DNA of 41,277 bases from Lentisphaerota bacterium (lineage in GTDB: Bacteria > Verrucomicrobiota > Lentisphaeria > Oligosphaerales > JABHEG01): positions 1 to 41,277 of the forward strand of contig JABHEG010000032.1 in NCBI GenBank assembly GCA_018676675.1. The letters are read 5' to 3'. Both the position numbers and the translations under genes were made by a program. Below are positions 32,001 through 38,936 of the stretch, one piece after another. The notes beneath the pieces were generated by a model. That model did no database searches, was not told the DNA's origin, and was given only the letters and a program-made list of their open reading frames with translations. The stretch's first letter is position 1, and every line of letters starts with the position of its first letter.

Positions 32001-32196
32001 TCGCGGTGTCGTTCCCGTTTGGGGCTACATGGATGTGCGGGACCGGTGTCGGTGGGCGTGCCGAGGCAAGATCCGGGCAGAGGGTGAGTGCCAGGAGCGC
32101 GATCAGCCGAGGGATGAGTGTCTGTGCGGGTGACGGTCCGGATGCTCGTTTGGGGGGGGCTTCTTGCTTGGTCTTTTGTTTGAGATTGCGGCGCAC
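29092..32196 (-). CDS. Secreted right-handed beta-helix protein with FN3 and LamG domains
   Basis: About 1034 residues. A signal peptide lies behind a basic N-terminal stretch (hydrophobic LIALLALTLC, cleavage near LASA, residue 46). Residues 330-600 form a parallel beta-helix with repeating turns (NIRLEGLALEETDG, GIEVRDCHLKNSGRSGIML, NVVKGCWIEHMGLNGVTL). This is followed by a fibronectin type III domain (637-724), a Big_5-like domain (728-808) and a LamG/concanavalin-like domain (835-1025, DGLLLDSLGGGGDATLHG through YFRGKLARVLILTHAL). Such proteins are usually polysaccharide lyases or hydrolases of pectin type; the exact activity is unknown. The GTG at 32196 with GAGGAGG upstream is the best start; the open frame beyond it overlaps the M55 gene. 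It lies 121 bases after the M55 gene on the same strand. Confidence 0.82.
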   Translation of the reverse strand: MRRNLKQKTKQEAPPKRASGPSPAQTLIPRLIALLALTLCPDLASARPPTPVPHIHVAPNGNDTASGSSEAPLRTLWRARELARHAAQTAQNDVVVDLAPGIYRLDHTFELTNDDSGRDGNQVVYRSAGGPGKARLLGSVPITGWKPHSDGVWKAVIPADMTFHTLYENGKRAHKARFPNYEHSPHFPTARGPYLVTEDGAEGFEKGKGTAWLTYADEDTPPVTDITKMRVFIYLRGKCDWMRSTYRVRAIDPDQRRIALHASRLHFGILARARYFLEDELSFLDAPGEFYLDDGSRTLYYHPMGDGHPETLGISAPVLTRLIQIKGESPDRPTRNIRLEGLALEETDGFPKGWWSTRYGIQDGALVWLSNATGIEVRDCHLKNSGRSGIMLIGHATANVVKGCWIEHMGLNGVTLSNRWRDKNHNNAKLSRCERNWVTNCRMHNIGEVHTYAACVNLFNVSHNEISHCEMHDSVRYAVTVRGNTGTQYGPPVWTDQPQCKDNRIHHLRTYRCGQDGGDMGTLHCANLNNPDGGCVNTFEQITVADSQAVSSMKDIGPDGIFLDWPKMSMDQIFRNVHIIRSQDKQIRSNRPENAASAQTTNVSWKPGFRTDLMDYQNIGVTATFPTEFGAGRSLPRPPSAPQSLRAETANHHTVALSWDAPDHRFTNTPRYTVFRDGKRIAVLNETSYADAHLPERTKYRYEVAAQDGDFCHNGPRSPACHVRTPPDLVPPEVDVVTRTHAGGRVRIVFSKPVSHRSALTSRNYRFTPTASIQRVRRLAPNCVELTVQGLPAQDECFLSIANVTDTTPARNMLQESARLPVLPTARGASYTGQLTHDGLLLDSLGGGGDATLHGDATIQPGQGPFGGPALVLDGDGDYAEASPNVNLGAGDFTLMAWMWREKSSSVAISKGNGFGSEAEWSFGWNGQGVSDSASFRLNNVFRCTGASSVPRGKWTHVAFVRRGNQGITYANGEVSGSPHDLSEVGDLTNAHPLRLGRRAHEPDPAYFRGKLARVLILTHALSPREIETHARGK

Positions 32197-32317
32197 TGTA
32201 GGGCTGGCCTCCTCATCTGATCCCTGGCTCCACTGACAACGAGGTCGGCGGGGCCCGGCTATGTCTGTTTGGTCCTTGGCACGATGGACACGAGGCCGGT
32301 GGGGTAGAGCGCTCGCC

Positions 32318-33130
32318 TTATCCGCCCCAGGTATAGTCCACCCCGCAACGGTGGGCAAAGGCTTCGACGACGTTCCGGCCCTTGTATACAACCGTATGGG
32401 CATCGATGACTTCGGTGTATGGCCTCGCCTCGATCGCGCGCAGGGAATCATCCGAGTAGGGCTTCCTCAAGCGTTGGGTCATGCGGATTGGGCCGGGGAC
32501 GACAAAGGGAGCGAAGTCCTCAAGCCTCTCGAGTGCGGCGCGGGTCTTCTCACGGATGAGCTTCCTCGCCATGTTGGGGTGGAGGCAGTCGCAATGGTGT
32601 TCCGTGTATCCGGTCTTGACCGGGGCGATCTCGATGTCGCCAAGCAGTTCTTCCATCTCTTGACAGACCGCCGTATCGCCACTGATCAGGACGCAGGGGA
32701 AGCCGTAATCGCCAGCCTCGGCTGCTTCCGTCCCGCATTCACCTACGCGGATGCCGTTGATTTCGAGGAAGTCGACTGCCCTGCTGCCGGTGTGAGCGAG
32801 AACCGCGTGAGGTGTGTTGGACATAGCATGCTTGCCGATCTGCAGGAGCGCGTCGAATCCCTCGTCCCAGCCCTGGTAGGGGGGCATGGCAGGATAGAAC
32901 GCCGGAACCAGGGTTGCCCGTTCGTCCAACTGCAAGATATCTATGGCGTTGTGTCCCTCGGAGACTTTGACGCGTGTTGCTCCGGCATCGAAGGCCCCGG
33001 CGATGGCGGCATTCACTTCGCCGGTCATCAGTGTGCGTTGCCATTGATCCTGCGGTGTACGAGGCTCGTGGGCATCCCAATCGATGATGCCGCTCACGCC
33101 TTCAAGGTCGGTCGCGATCAGAACATTCAT
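32318..33130 (-). CDS. dppA: M55 family D-aminopeptidase (DppA-like)
   Basis: A 270-residue protein matching the M55 zinc D-aminopeptidase family along its whole length. All the metal and catalytic residues known from DppA have counterparts: Asp8 and Glu10 (DLEGVSG), His60 (SEGHN), His101 (GKHAMSNTP), His113 (LAHTG) and Glu131 (VGECG). It has no signal peptide. The family releases N-terminal D-amino acids from peptides, probably for peptidoglycan peptide recycling. GGGGAG precedes the ATG. It is upstream of the beta-helix gene and divergent from the chromate transporter genes. The gene symbol is by homology; the physiological substrate is open. Confidence 0.88.
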   Translation of the reverse strand: MNVLIATDLEGVSGIIDWDAHEPRTPQDQWQRTLMTGEVNAAIAGAFDAGATRVKVSEGHNAIDILQLDERATLVPAFYPAMPPYQGWDEGFDALLQIGKHAMSNTPHAVLAHTGSRAVDFLEINGIRVGECGTEAAEAGDYGFPCVLISGDTAVCQEMEELLGDIEIAPVKTGYTEHHCDCLHPNMARKLIREKTRAALERLEDFAPFVVPGPIRMTQRLRKPYSDDSLRAIEARPYTEVIDAHTVVYKGRNVVEAFAHRCGVDYTWGG

Positions 33131-33479
33131 GGCTTAGAAGCTCCCCTTGTTGCTGCCGCACAACCGGTGTCGGCCGATGGCTCGTGAGTGACGGACATGG
33201 TGCTGGGCACGGAGGATACACTATACGTCCTTTGGACTTGCGAGGCGACTTACCGCAGAGGGCACACGGCTGTTGGGTGAAGGCGAAGACCGCTTACGTT
33301 GTGCGCGGCTCGGTTGGGGGGCTCGTGTCCGGCAGAGCCGTGACCACGGGAGCGGGGGACACGCGCCTGTTGCCAGGCCGTGCTTATCTGCTTGCCTGCC
33401 CCTGTACCTCCGGTGCATCTGCGGTGATATTACCGATTTACGTCGCGGTGGGCGTGATGGTACAGCAGGAGTTCGTTCC
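33131..33479. other. 349-bp divergent intergenic region, no gene recognised
   Basis: This lies between the divergent M55 and chromate transporter genes. A 99-codon frame runs to a stop overlapping the next start, but its product lacks any family resemblance and has no ribosome site. I noticed no strong promoter; a small inverted repeat GTCC-TTT-GGAC lies near 33227-33237. Confidence 0.4.
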
Positions 33480-34025
33480 TTGATTCGTGACCTGATGCAG
33501 CTGTTCTGTGTGTTTTTCCGGATCGGGCTGTTCTCGATTGGGGGAGGCTACGCGATGCTCCCGATGCTCAAGCGGGAAACCATCGACCGGCACGGGTGGC
33601 TCACGGAGGAGGAGATGCTCAACTACTACGCGATCGGGCAGGCGACCCCCGGAATCATCGCGATCAACACGGCGACATTCATCGGCTTCAAACAGCGAGG
33701 AATCACTGGGGGGATTGCGGCCACGCTGGGTATGGTTGGCCCGTCGCTGGTTATCATCACGGCGATCGCTCTGTGCTTTGCCAGATTCCAGGACATCGCT
33801 GCGGTTCAGCGAGCGTTTGCCGGCATACGAGTCGCCGTTGCGGTCATGCTTGTATTCACGTTGCACGGTCTGGTGCGGAAGGCCGTTATCAATCGATTGG
33901 GGAAGATCCTCGCCGTGGCCGCCTTCCTGTTGCTGGCCGTCGGCGGCGTGAACCCCGTCCCTATCATCATGGCCGCGGGGATCGCGGGGATGCTGTTTGG
34001 GCCGAAGCCGGAGGCGGCAGCATGA
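33480..34025 (+). CDS. chrA: Chromate transporter family protein, first half (CHR domain)
   Basis: A 181-residue short-chain CHR protein. It shows the family pattern FFRIGLFSIGGGYAMLP near the start and the transport motif QATPGIIAINTATFIGF, followed by membrane segments (TLGMVGPSLVIITAIALC, LAVAAFLLLAVGGVNPVPII). In many bacteria the transporter is encoded as two half-length genes that act together, as here. The family moves chromate or sulfate-like anions; the physiological ion is uncertain. I chose the TTG at 33480, which has AGGAG exactly 8 bases upstream; an ATG at 33495 lacks a well-placed site. The stop overlaps the next start codon. Confidence 0.85.
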   Translation: MIRDLMQLFCVFFRIGLFSIGGGYAMLPMLKRETIDRHGWLTEEEMLNYYAIGQATPGIIAINTATFIGFKQRGITGGIAATLGMVGPSLVIITAIALCFARFQDIAAVQRAFAGIRVAVAVMLVFTLHGLVRKAVINRLGKILAVAAFLLLAVGGVNPVPIIMAAGIAGMLFGPKPEAAA

Positions 34026-34570
34026 TCTACCTCAAGATTTTCTGCATCTTCTTCAAGATCGGGCTTTTCACCATAGGAGGCGGGCTTGCGGCGCTGCCTC
34101 TCCTGCTTCAGGAACTCACCAGCCGTGGCTGGGTGACGGAACGGGAGTTCATTGACATGGTCGCTGTCTCACAGTCGACCCCCGGTCCCATCGGGATCAA
34201 CATGGCAACCTACGTCGGGACCAAGCTGGATCCGCTCGGGGGTGGACTGGCGGCCACGGCGGGAATGGTTGCGCCGTCGCTGATCATCATCATGCTGATC
34301 GCCACGTTCATGCGCAACTTTGCCCAGAATACGCGCGTTCAGAACGCCCTGGGAGGGCTACGCCCGGCGGCTGCGGGATTGATCGGGGCTGCGGTCTGGT
34401 TCATCCTGGTCCGGGCTCTGGCTGATGTCGGCCGCTTCCCGGAGCAGGGCTGGCTCCACCTTCCGGCGGTTGGGCTGTTTGCCGCTTTGGCTCTGCTGCG
34501 CTTCAAGTGGAACGGCTATCCCGTCTACTTCATCCTTATCGGCGCTGTGGCCGGGGTACTTCTGTTGTGA
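34022..34570 (+). CDS. chrA: Chromate transporter family protein, second half (CHR domain)
   Basis: A 182-residue CHR protein, the partner of the preceding gene. Key segments are FFKIGLFTIGGGLAALPLLL, SQSTPGPIGINMATYVG, and several membrane helices up to YFILIGAVAGVLLL. Its ATG overlaps the TGA of the first half (ATGA), so translation is coupled and the two halves are made in equal amounts. It ends in front of two hairpins facing the convergent cupin gene. Confidence 0.87.
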   Translation: MIYLKIFCIFFKIGLFTIGGGLAALPLLLQELTSRGWVTEREFIDMVAVSQSTPGPIGINMATYVGTKLDPLGGGLAATAGMVAPSLIIIMLIATFMRNFAQNTRVQNALGGLRPAAAGLIGAAVWFILVRALADVGRFPEQGWLHLPAVGLFAALALLRFKWNGYPVYFILIGAVAGVLLL

Positions 34571-34585
34571 GTGGCTTCAAGGTGG

Positions 34586-34633
34586 CACCGGGTATCTTGC
34601 CCGGTGATTCAAGGGGAGGCAAGGATGCCTCCC
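34586..34633. terminator. Two adjacent hairpins between convergent genes
   Basis: CACCGGG (34586-34592) pairs with CCCGGTG (34600-34606). GGGAGGCA (34614-34621) pairs with TGCCTCCC (34626-34633) around a 4-base loop. They lie just after the chromate transporter stop and before the end of the minus-strand cupin gene. There is no T tract, so they may stop transcription weakly or protect transcript ends. Confidence 0.4.
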
Positions 34634-34722
34634 ACCACTCTGGGAACCGCTGCGTTGCAGCTCACGAGCTCTCGGCCAAGCTCAGATCCTCTTGAGGTCC
34701 GGGCCATTCGGGGCCATTGCGC

Positions 34723-35088
34723 TCACGGGGAGGGAGGGCAAATGGCATCTTCAGGCTGGTGCAGGTGTCCACGTCGTTTCCGACCGCGTAGAGCGCACTC
34801 AATCCAGACTTGCGTGTAGGGTGCCTCAATCACCTCAAGCAGCGCGTGCTCCTCACCCATCCGGGTACAGACGACGTCACCTTTCCCGACGATATGTTCC
34901 TCGCCGTCGGTCGTGACCCGGGCCTTGCCTGCCACCACGAACCAGAACTCATCACAGTCATGGAAATGCAGCTCAACGAGTTTGCCGTGCTCCCGCGTGG
35001 AAGACCCCATGGCGTTGATGCCATCACGGACCACGCACCACTCCGGCGCCCGCTCCGTCCCGAAATCCACCTGTTTCACAATCGGCAT
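34723..35088 (-). CDS. Small cupin-domain protein
   Basis: A 121-residue single-domain cupin. Motif 1 is HFHDCDEFWFVVAG, with the metal-binding pattern HxHxxxE and the glycine six residues on; motif 2 is GDVVCTRMGEEHALLE. Such small cupins bind a metal and often a sugar or sugar acid, as isomerases, lyases or sensors; the exact role here is unknown. AGGTG lies 6 bases before the ATG. It sits 8 bases downstream of a decayed gene on the same strand, so it was probably the second gene of an operon and may now depend on read-through of the remnant. Confidence 0.8.
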   Translation of the reverse strand: MPIVKQVDFGTERAPEWCVVRDGINAMGSSTREHGKLVELHFHDCDEFWFVVAGKARVTTDGEEHIVGKGDVVCTRMGEEHALLEVIEAPYTQVWIECALRGRKRRGHLHQPEDAICPPSP

Positions 35089-35096
35089 CGTGTCAC

Positions 35097-35448
35097 CTAT
35101 TCTGCCAGGATCTGCTGCACCATCGCGGCGTTCTCTTTGACCATGTCGTCGTTGTCGCCGCGGTGCATCCCAACGTTCACCACATCTCCGGGCTTGATGT
35201 GATCGTAGGCATACTCGAACGCCATCTGTGCATCAATTCGGCCGGCCGCCATGATCTTGTAGCCGATGCACGGCTTCTGGATGGTCTGGATTGTCTCCAC
35301 GGCCGGAGCCAGATCGGCAAGCATGAACTTGTCACCTTCTCATTTCGGCATTTCGTTCGGGGTTCTGGTGGCTGTACCCTCCGAACGGATTCGCCCCAAT
35401 GATCAGACGGGCGACCTCAAGACCACAGAAATCGACGGTCGGCAACAT
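35097..35448 (-). pseudogene. Internally deleted and frameshifted gene, sugar-metabolism-like
   Basis: On the minus strand an ATG at 35448 opens a frame encoding MLPTVDFCGLEVARLIIGAN, continuing PFGGYSHQNPERNAEMRR and then a stop near 35358. In an overlapping second frame a long, protein-like C-terminus follows (EGDKFMLADLAPAVETIQTI, then KPCIGYKIMAAGRIDAQMAF) and ends NAAMVQQILAE at 35097. Both pieces look like the two ends of one TIM-barrel-style enzyme known from PVC genomes, with the middle (perhaps 150-200 residues) missing and the frame broken at the junction. I infer an internal deletion. The C-terminal piece alone could be translated as 75 residues but would lack an active site. Confidence 0.6.
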
Positions 35449-35557
35449 TACGCTGTTCTCCAATGGCACTGTAGGATACGCTTGCGGTTCTCGAACGTTC
35501 ACAATCTATCGACTTAGCACGTCGTTGCACGCCCTGTTGGAGGGGAGAACACCCCGA

Positions 35558-35586
35558 TTGATATTGGGTAGGAGACCACTTATACT
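35558..35586 (+). promoter_or_regulatory. Sigma-70-type promoter of the DUF6785 gene
   Basis: TTGATA (35558-35563), an exact 17-base spacer, then TATACT (35581-35586). Each hexamer departs from consensus at one or two positions. It lies 67 bases upstream of the ATG at 35654 and points into the DUF6785-GH43 gene pair. One of the best promoter matches in the window. Confidence 0.55.
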
Positions 35587-35653
35587 GATGGGCTTTGGCA
35601 TCCCCGGACGGGGAGCGTCTATCTCCTTCGGGCGGAAAGGGCTCTGCTATACC

Positions 35654-37666
35654 ATGACGTTGCGTGCTGTCTTGCTTGGGCTGCTCACGGCTGCCTTCAT
35701 CAGTGGCTATGCCCATCTCAACGACTTCGTTGTCCACAATGGCCGGTTCATTTCCGACCTCATGCCGGTGGCGGTTTTCGGGACGCTGGTTTTCTTCCTG
35801 CTGATCATCAACCCCTTGCTCAAGAAGCTCAAAGAGAGTTGGGTGCTGACGGCTCAGGAGTTGGGGGTGATCATTGCTCTTGCTCTGATCGCGTGTTCCG
35901 TCCCCAGCTATGGCGTGGTGCAATGCATCCCGACCAGCATCATGCTCCCTTTCCACTTCCAGCGCATGCGGCCCGGTTGGGCCCAGGCGGATGTGACGAG
36001 CATGGCGCCGAAGCGCATGATGCCGACGATCACGGGAGACGAAGAGCAGGTTCTCAATGGCTATGTGATGGGGCTTGGGGAGGCCGATCAGCACATCTCG
36101 TTCACGCAGATTCCGTGGTCCGCGTGGTCTGAAACGCTTTGGTTTTGGCTGCCACTTCTGCTCTCGATAACGATTGCGGCCATGGGACTCGCAGTGGTTT
36201 TCCACAAGCAGTGGAGCAAGCACGAGCAGTTACCGTACCCGATTACACGTTTTGCTCACGCATTGCTTCCCGGGAAGGGGGAAGCCCGAAGCCGAGTATT
36301 CCAGAGCAAGCTCTTCTGGATTGGCTTCGGGGTCATCTTCGCGATCGGGCTCAACAACTACCTGTGCCGGTGGTTTCCGCGGGCGCTGATTCCCGTTCGC
36401 ACGTATCTCGACTTCTCACCGTTGGCCCGGCTTTTTCCGATTCTTGTTGATGGACATGGGCTTCGGCTCCTGCGTCCCAGAATCCTCTTCACGGTTGTCG
36501 GGCTCGCCTACTTTCTTGCCTCGGATGTGTCCTTCTCCATGGCGGTTGGTCCCTTCATTTTCTGCACGGTTGCGGGCATCCTTTCCAAGTACGGTGTTGT
36601 GCTTCGGACCGGCCATCACCAGTCGGTCAAGATCGAGGCATTTCTGTTTACAGGGGGCTACACAGGAATCGTGTTGATGTCGTTGTATACGGGGCGGCAC
36701 TATTACTGGAATGTGCTGAAACGAAGCCTCGGGCTGCGGGCGTCGGATGAAGTCGGCGACTACGCGGCGTGGGCAATGCGCGTCTTCTTGACAGGCACTC
36801 TCGCTTTTGTCGTCCAGCTCGTCGTCATTGGGCTCGATTGGCAACTGGCCGTGCTCTACACGGCACTGGCTCTGATCATCTTCTGTGCGGTCAGCCGGAC
36901 GATCGCGGAGACCGGGGCGTTCTACATTGGCACTGAGGTATTCCCGGGGGCGATCATCTGGGGGTTCATGGGCGCGACGGCTCTGGGCCCGAGCACCATG
37001 CTGATCATGTTCCTGGTCACGGTCATTCTCCTGGTCGGGCCGGGATGGGCCCCCATGCCCTTCATGGTGCAGTCCCTCAAGCTGGCTGATGATGTAGACG
37101 TCAAAGTGTCGCGGGTGGCCAACCTGGCGGTGATCACGCTGTTGCTGTCGACCGCCATCGCGTTGCCGATGATTCTGTATTGGCAGTATGACCGTGGTGC
37201 GCTGCTGGCCAGCGGGGGGTGGCCGCGCTATGCCGCCACTTTCCCGTTTGAGAATATGGTTGAGATCCAGCATCGACTGACGGCCCAGGGCACACTTGAA
37301 CTGTCTGAGTCGCTGAGCGGCTGGCGACGTTTCCTTCACATTGCACCAACGGGCCCGGCGGTCACGGCCTTCTTCGTGGCGCTGACGCTCTCAATCGGCA
37401 TCGCGGTTGGTCGACTGCGTTTCGCCAAGTGGCCTTTTCACCCGGTCATGTTCGTTTTCCTGGGCGGCTCTCAGGCCCTCACGCTGAGCGCTTCATTCGG
37501 GCTGGGATGGATCATCAAGTCACTGGTCAGCAAGTATGGTGGAGAGAAATCCTACGCGGCGGTCAAACCGTTGATGATCGGGATTATCGCCGGGGATATG
37601 CTGGCTAAGTTTGTCCCCATGGTCGCGGGGACGGTCTACTATTTTGTCACAGGAGATCCGCCGTAG
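35654..37666 (+). CDS. DUF6785/DUF6784 family multi-pass membrane protein, transporter-like
   Basis: About 670 residues with roughly a dozen or more membrane segments from the first helix (LRAVLLGLLTAAFISGYAHL) to the last (GIIAGDMLAKFVPMVAGTVY). Characteristic stretches are KHEQLPYPITRFAHALLPG, GHHQSVKIEAFLFTGGYTG, and AETGAFYIGTEVFPGAIIWG. These match the DUF6785 (N-terminal) and DUF6784 (C-terminal) families, common in Planctomycetota and Lentisphaerota and resembling oligopeptide-transporter-type carriers. Uptake of an oligosaccharide or similar nutrient would fit the GH43 gene 61 bases downstream; this is inference. The ATG at 35654 begins the first helix; the open frame upstream overlaps the promoter and the opposite-strand pseudogene. 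GGAAAGGG is placed a little far upstream. Confidence 0.78.
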   Translation: MTLRAVLLGLLTAAFISGYAHLNDFVVHNGRFISDLMPVAVFGTLVFFLLIINPLLKKLKESWVLTAQELGVIIALALIACSVPSYGVVQCIPTSIMLPFHFQRMRPGWAQADVTSMAPKRMMPTITGDEEQVLNGYVMGLGEADQHISFTQIPWSAWSETLWFWLPLLLSITIAAMGLAVVFHKQWSKHEQLPYPITRFAHALLPGKGEARSRVFQSKLFWIGFGVIFAIGLNNYLCRWFPRALIPVRTYLDFSPLARLFPILVDGHGLRLLRPRILFTVVGLAYFLASDVSFSMAVGPFIFCTVAGILSKYGVVLRTGHHQSVKIEAFLFTGGYTGIVLMSLYTGRHYYWNVLKRSLGLRASDEVGDYAAWAMRVFLTGTLAFVVQLVVIGLDWQLAVLYTALALIIFCAVSRTIAETGAFYIGTEVFPGAIIWGFMGATALGPSTMLIMFLVTVILLVGPGWAPMPFMVQSLKLADDVDVKVSRVANLAVITLLLSTAIALPMILYWQYDRGALLASGGWPRYAATFPFENMVEIQHRLTAQGTLELSESLSGWRRFLHIAPTGPAVTAFFVALTLSIGIAVGRLRFAKWPFHPVMFVFLGGSQALTLSASFGLGWIIKSLVSKYGGEKSYAAVKPLMIGIIAGDMLAKFVPMVAGTVYYFVTGDPP

Positions 37667-37727
37667 GACGTTGTCTCCTGCGGGCGTGCTTTCGGGGAGG
37701 GGACAACCGGCTGAAGGGAATGGGCGG

Positions 37728-38825
37728 ATGACTGCTGAAGCGTGTTTCGTACCCGGCGAGCCTTGGCTCGATGATCGTGGTGTGCACATCAATGCGCATG
37801 GCGGCGGTGTCTTGTTCCACGGTGGGGCTTACTACTGGTTCGGGGAGCACAAGATCTCCGGGAAGGCGGGAAACGTTGCGCACGTCGGTGTGCATTGCTA
37901 TTCCTCGACCGACCTGACGTCCTGGCGGGATGAGGGGATTGCGCTGGCTGTGTCGGACGACTCCGAGAGCGACATCGTCCGCGAGTGTGTCCTTGAGCGT
38001 CCCAAGGTGATCTACAATGCGTTGACCGAGACGTTTGTCATGTGGTTCCATCTTGAGCTGAAAGGGCAGGGCTACGCGGCCGCCCGGAGCGGCGTGGCGG
38101 TCAGTTCGAGCCCGACAGGGCCCTATGCGTTCTGCGATTCCTTTCGTCCCAACGCGGGACACTGGCCTCTGAACGCCACAGAGGAACAGAAGGCCCCACT
38201 CGAGGATCCCCCCTACCTGAGAAACCGTTCCGTCTCAGGCGGACCGAACGCCGCCACTCCCGCAAACGGCTTCTTTCGGCGCGACCATCTCGGGGGCCAG
38301 ATGGCGCGCGACATGACGCTGTTTGTCGACGACGACGGGACCGGCTACCACATCTACTCTTCGGAGGAGAACAGCACGCTGCACATCTCCGAGCTCACGC
38401 CCGATTTTCAGCGTCCGTCGGGCCGCTATGTTCGGGTGTTCGAGAAGCGCTGGATGGAAGCCGCCGCCATCTGCAAGCGTCAGGGCAGGTACTATTTGCT
38501 CGCGTCGGGGTGCACGGGGTGGGCGCCCAACGAGGCGCGTTCCGCCGTGGCCGACTCCATCTGGGGGCCGTGGGAAGAGCTCGGCAATCCCTGTGTCGGT
38601 ATCAATCCGATGAATGGTCTCGGCCAGGAGAAGACCTTTGGTGGACAGAGCACGTCCATCTTGCCAGTCGAGGGCCTCCGGGATGCCTACATTGCCATGT
38701 TCGACATCTGGTGCCCCGAGGACGCGATCGACGGGCGATATGTATGGCTGCCCATCGTCTTCTCCGAGGAAGGTATGAAGATCAGCTGGCGCGATCGATG
38801 GGATCTCGCCGGGTTCGGCACCTGA
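37728..38825 (+). CDS. GH43-type glycoside hydrolase (five-bladed beta-propeller)
   Basis: A 365-residue protein without a signal peptide, so probably cytoplasmic. The start of the catalytic propeller shows NAHGGGVLFHGGAYYWFGEH, typical of GH43 enzymes related to exo-beta-1,3-galactanases and arabinofuranosidases. Other blades give ERPKVIYNALTETFVMWFH, DMTLFVDDDGTGYHIYSSEE and RWMEAAAICKRQGRYYLLAS, where Glu244 is a likely acid catalyst. The start is ATG 37728 with AAGGGA 8 bases upstream; the frame is open earlier, inside the DUF6785 gene. It probably acts on oligosaccharides brought in by the upstream membrane protein. The IclR gene follows on the same strand after a 111-base control region. 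Confidence 0.83.
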   Translation: MTAEACFVPGEPWLDDRGVHINAHGGGVLFHGGAYYWFGEHKISGKAGNVAHVGVHCYSSTDLTSWRDEGIALAVSDDSESDIVRECVLERPKVIYNALTETFVMWFHLELKGQGYAAARSGVAVSSSPTGPYAFCDSFRPNAGHWPLNATEEQKAPLEDPPYLRNRSVSGGPNAATPANGFFRRDHLGGQMARDMTLFVDDDGTGYHIYSSEENSTLHISELTPDFQRPSGRYVRVFEKRWMEAAAICKRQGRYYLLASGCTGWAPNEARSAVADSIWGPWEELGNPCVGINPMNGLGQEKTFGGQSTSILPVEGLRDAYIAMFDIWCPEDAIDGRYVWLPIVFSEEGMKISWRDRWDLAGFGT

Positions 38826-38870
38826 GCAAAGACCGAGTTCTTTTCTTGCCCTTTCTGTCTTGTTATATCA

Positions 38871-38920
38871 GAATAGACGATAATGGTATCAGCATTCCTG
38901 ATGTTGGAATGTGTCTATTC
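38871..38920 (+). promoter_or_regulatory. Nested inverted repeats before the IclR gene, probable operator
   Basis: GAATAGAC (38871-38878) is repeated inverted as GTCTATTC (38913-38920). Inside them CATTCC (38893-38898) pairs with GGAATG (38906-38911). A -10-like GATAAT lies at 38879-38884, within the outer pair. The arrangement, 16 bases before the IclR start, suits autorepression by the regulator, though IclR sites are not conserved enough to prove it. As RNA it could also fold into a long stem. Confidence 0.5.
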
Positions 38921-38936
38921 GGGTGACAGGGCAGTC

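Noticed and set aside
33184..33483. 99-codon frame whose stop overlaps the chromate transporter start (TTGA)
   Set aside because: The overlap suggests coupling, but the GTG start has no ribosome site and the product has no recognisable domain; the overlap is probably chance.
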